A DNA stretch of 6,031 nucleotides from an uncultured Microbacterium sp. (GTDB taxonomy: Bacteria > Actinomycetota > Actinomycetes > Actinomycetales > Microbacteriaceae). The position numbers and the translations under genes were made by a program. This document shows positions 4,111-6,031 of this stretch, piece after piece. How positions within the stretch are numbered: position 1 is the first letter of the stretch; the number at the start of each line of letters is the position of its first letter. The notes beneath the pieces are model-generated. The model worked only from the letters and a program-made list of their open reading frames with translations, had not been told where the DNA came from and did not search any database. The stretch covers positions 1 through 6,031 of the forward strand of contig CANSLE010000158.1 in NCBI GenBank assembly GCA_947647645.1, written 5' to 3'.

Positions 4111-6031
4111 GCCAGGCGACATTCAAGACCGACGCACGCTTCGAGGGGATGGACTTCCACGCCCTCAACGCGATGCTGAACCTGTACGGCGAGGAGGGGC
4201 AGATCCAGTTCGACGCCGACAAGCGCGCCGCGCGGGAGTACTTCCTGCAGCACGTCAACCAGAACACGGTGTTCTTCCACTCGCTCAAGGAGCGCCTCGA
4301 CTACCTCGTCGAGAAGGAGTACTACGAGGGGGCGGTGCTGGAGAAGTACCCGTTCGAGTTCATCCAGCGCCTCAACGACCGCGCGTACGGCGCGAAGTTC
4401 CGCTTCGAGACGTTCCTCGGCGCCTTCAAGTACTACACGAGCTACACACTGAAGACGTTCGACGGCAAGCGTTACCTGGAGCGCTTCGAGGACCGGGTCG
4501 TCATGACCGCCCTGGGCCTCGCCGACGGCGACCAGCAGCTGGCCGAGAAGCTCGTCGACGAGATCATCTCCGGCCGGTTCCAGCCGGCGACCCCGACCTT
4601 CCTCAACACCGGCAAGGCGCAGCGCGGCGAGCTCGTCAGCTGCTTCCTGCTGCGCATCGAGGACAACATGGAGTCGATCGCCCGTGGCATCAACTCGGCG
4701 CTGCAGCTGTCCAAGCGCGGCGGCGGCGTCGCGCTGCTGCTCAGCAACATCCGCGAGGCGGGCGCCCCGATCAAGCAGATCGAGAACCAGTCCAGCGGCA
4801 TCATCCCCGTCATGAAGCTGCTCGAAGACAGCTTCAGCTACGCGAACCAGCTCGGCGCGCGCCAGGGCGCCGGTGCCGTGTACCTCTCGGCGCACCACCC
4901 CGACATCCTGCGCTTCCTCGACACCAAGCGCGAGAACGCCGACGAGAAGATCCGCATCAAGACCCTGTCGTTGGGTGTCGTGATCCCCGACATCACCTTC
5001 GAGCTCGCGCGCAACGGCGAGGACATGTACCTCTTCTCGCCCTACGACGTCGAGAAGGTCTACGGCGTGCCCTTCGGCGACATCTCGGTCACCGAGAAGT
5101 ACCGCGAGATGGTCGACGACGCCCGCATCAAGAAGACCAAGATCAACGCGCGCGAGTTCTTCCAGACCCTCGCCGAGATCCAGTTCGAGTCGGGCTACCC
5201 GTACATCATGTTCGAGGACACGGTGAACAAGGCCAACCCGATCAAGGGCCGGATCAACATGTCCAACCTCTGCAGCGAGATCCTGCAGGTCAACACGCCG
5301 ACCACGTACAACGAGGACCTCTCGTACGACCAGATCGGCAAGGACATCTCCTGCAACCTGGGCTCGATGAACATCGCGCTCGCGATGGACGGCAAGGACA
5401 TCGCCGGCACCGTCGAGACCTCGATCCGCGCCCTCACCGCGGTCAGCGACCAGAGCCACATTCGCTCGGTACGCTCGATCGAGGACGGCAACGACCGTTC
5501 GCACGCGATCGGCCTGGGCCAGATGAACCTCCACGGGTACCTCGCGCGCGAGCACGTGCACTACGGCTCGGACGAGGGCATCGACTTCACGAACATCTAC
5601 TTCTACACGGTGCTGTTCCACGCCCTGCGCGCCTCGAACCGCATCGCGATCGAGCGCGGCACGGCCTTCGACGGCTTCGCCGACTCGACGTACGCGTCGG
5701 GGGAGTTCTTCGACAAGTACCTCGAGCAGGAGTGGGTGCCGCAGACAGATCGCGTGGTGGAGCTGTTCGCCGGCATCCACATCCCGACGCAGGAGGACTG
5801 GCGCGAGCTGAAGGCGTCGATCCAGGCGCACGGCATCTACAACCAGAACCTGCAGGCGGTGCCGCCGACCGGTTCGATCTCGTACATCAACAACTCGACG
5901 AGCTCGATCCACCCGATCGCGTCGAAGATCGAGATCCGCAAGGAAGGCAAGATCGGCCGCGTCTACTACCCGGCGCCGTTCATGACGAACGAGAACCTGG
6001 AGTACTACCAGGACGCGTACGAGATCGGCTA
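4107..6031 (+). CDS. nrdE: NrdE, class Ib ribonucleoside-diphosphate reductase alpha subunit (3' end cut by window)
   Basis: Catalytic subunit that reduces ribonucleoside diphosphates to deoxy forms using a radical from NrdF and electrons from NrdH. The window holds 641 complete codons of an expected 700-odd. With GTG 4107 as residue 1, visible features are ATPTFLN (161-167), the first redox cysteine in VSCFLL (C179), the active-site NLCSE (N387, C389, E391), the partner cysteine in SCNLGSMN (C416) and the phosphate-binding PPTGSIS (586-592). The radical-path tyrosines and C-terminal redox cysteines lie beyond the edge. The N-terminus starts straight into the short class Ib domain without an ATP cone, as usual for NrdE. 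GTG 4107 overlaps the nrdI stop by four bases (GTGA), with a GGTGGA ribosome site seven bases upstream. ATG 4092 is the in-frame alternative, adding five residues (MVEAA). nrdF probably follows outside the window. Confidence 0.97.
   Translation, partial: MSQATFKTDARFEGMDFHALNAMLNLYGEEGQIQFDADKRAAREYFLQHVNQNTVFFHSLKERLDYLVEKEYYEGAVLEKYPFEFIQRLNDRAYGAKFRFETFLGAFKYYTSYTLKTFDGKRYLERFEDRVVMTALGLADGDQQLAEKLVDEIISGRFQPATPTFLNTGKAQRGELVSCFLLRIEDNMESIARGINSALQLSKRGGGVALLLSNIREAGAPIKQIENQSSGIIPVMKLLEDSFSYANQLGARQGAGAVYLSAHHPDILRFLDTKRENADEKIRIKTLSLGVVIPDITFELARNGEDMYLFSPYDVEKVYGVPFGDISVTEKYREMVDDARIKKTKINAREFFQTLAEIQFESGYPYIMFEDTVNKANPIKGRINMSNLCSEILQVNTPTTYNEDLSYDQIGKDISCNLGSMNIALAMDGKDIAGTVETSIRALTAVSDQSHIRSVRSIEDGNDRSHAIGLGQMNLHGYLAREHVHYGSDEGIDFTNIYFYTVLFHALRASNRIAIERGTAFDGFADSTYASGEFFDKYLEQEWVPQTDRVVELFAGIHIPTQEDWRELKASIQAHGIYNQNLQAVPPTGSISYINNSTSSIHPIASKIEIRKEGKIGRVYYPAPFMTNENLEYYQDAYEIG

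Noticed and set aside
3843..5912. 689-codon open frame on the minus strand opposite nrdE
   Set aside because: It is exactly antisense to strongly conserved nrdE/nrdI codons. Its translation is a low-complexity run of V, R, D, L and E typical of antisense frames in GC-rich genes.

Overview
The window is high-GC DNA from an actinobacterium, most likely Microbacteriaceae and probably Microbacterium or a close relative. This rests on GC-ending codons throughout, a class Ib ribonucleotide reductase operon (nrdH-nrdI-nrdE) with actinobacterial-type protein sequences, GTG starts, and gene starts that look leaderless. The genus is inferred from remembered protein similarity, not from a search.

Layout, left to right. 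Positions 29-1189 (minus strand) hold an acyl-CoA dehydrogenase-superfamily flavoprotein whose C-terminus lacks the usual catalytic glutamate motif. It is divergent, across 169 bp, from a small uncharacterised 134-residue protein at 1359-1763 (plus). That gene converges on an MFS permease at 1806-3029 (minus), with a short GC-rich hairpin region between the two stops. A 414-bp regulatory interval (3030-3443) separates the permease from the nrd operon. The operon begins with nrdH (3444-3677), continues with nrdI (3679-4110), and runs off the right edge in nrdE (4107-6031, 3' end missing). nrdF is not in view.

Functionally, NrdH supplies electrons to the NrdE catalytic subunit, and NrdI is the flavodoxin-like protein that activates the Mn cofactor of NrdF. 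Together they make deoxyribonucleotides. The other three genes have no evident link to this pathway or to each other.

The most informative non-coding part is 3030-3443. It holds two NrdR-box-like sites 32 bp apart, one overlapping a TANNNT -10 hexamer; a group of near-matches to DnaA boxes; a phased repeated octamer (CGACACGC) upstream of the permease; and a hairpin at the predicted 5' end of the nrd transcript. All three non-nrd genes have a -10-like hexamer exactly at -12 to -7 from their start codons, as expected for leaderless mRNAs. I see no mobile element, CRISPR array, tRNA or rRNA, and no evident new multi-gene system. The window is mostly ordinary chromosomal housekeeping sequence with an interesting control region.
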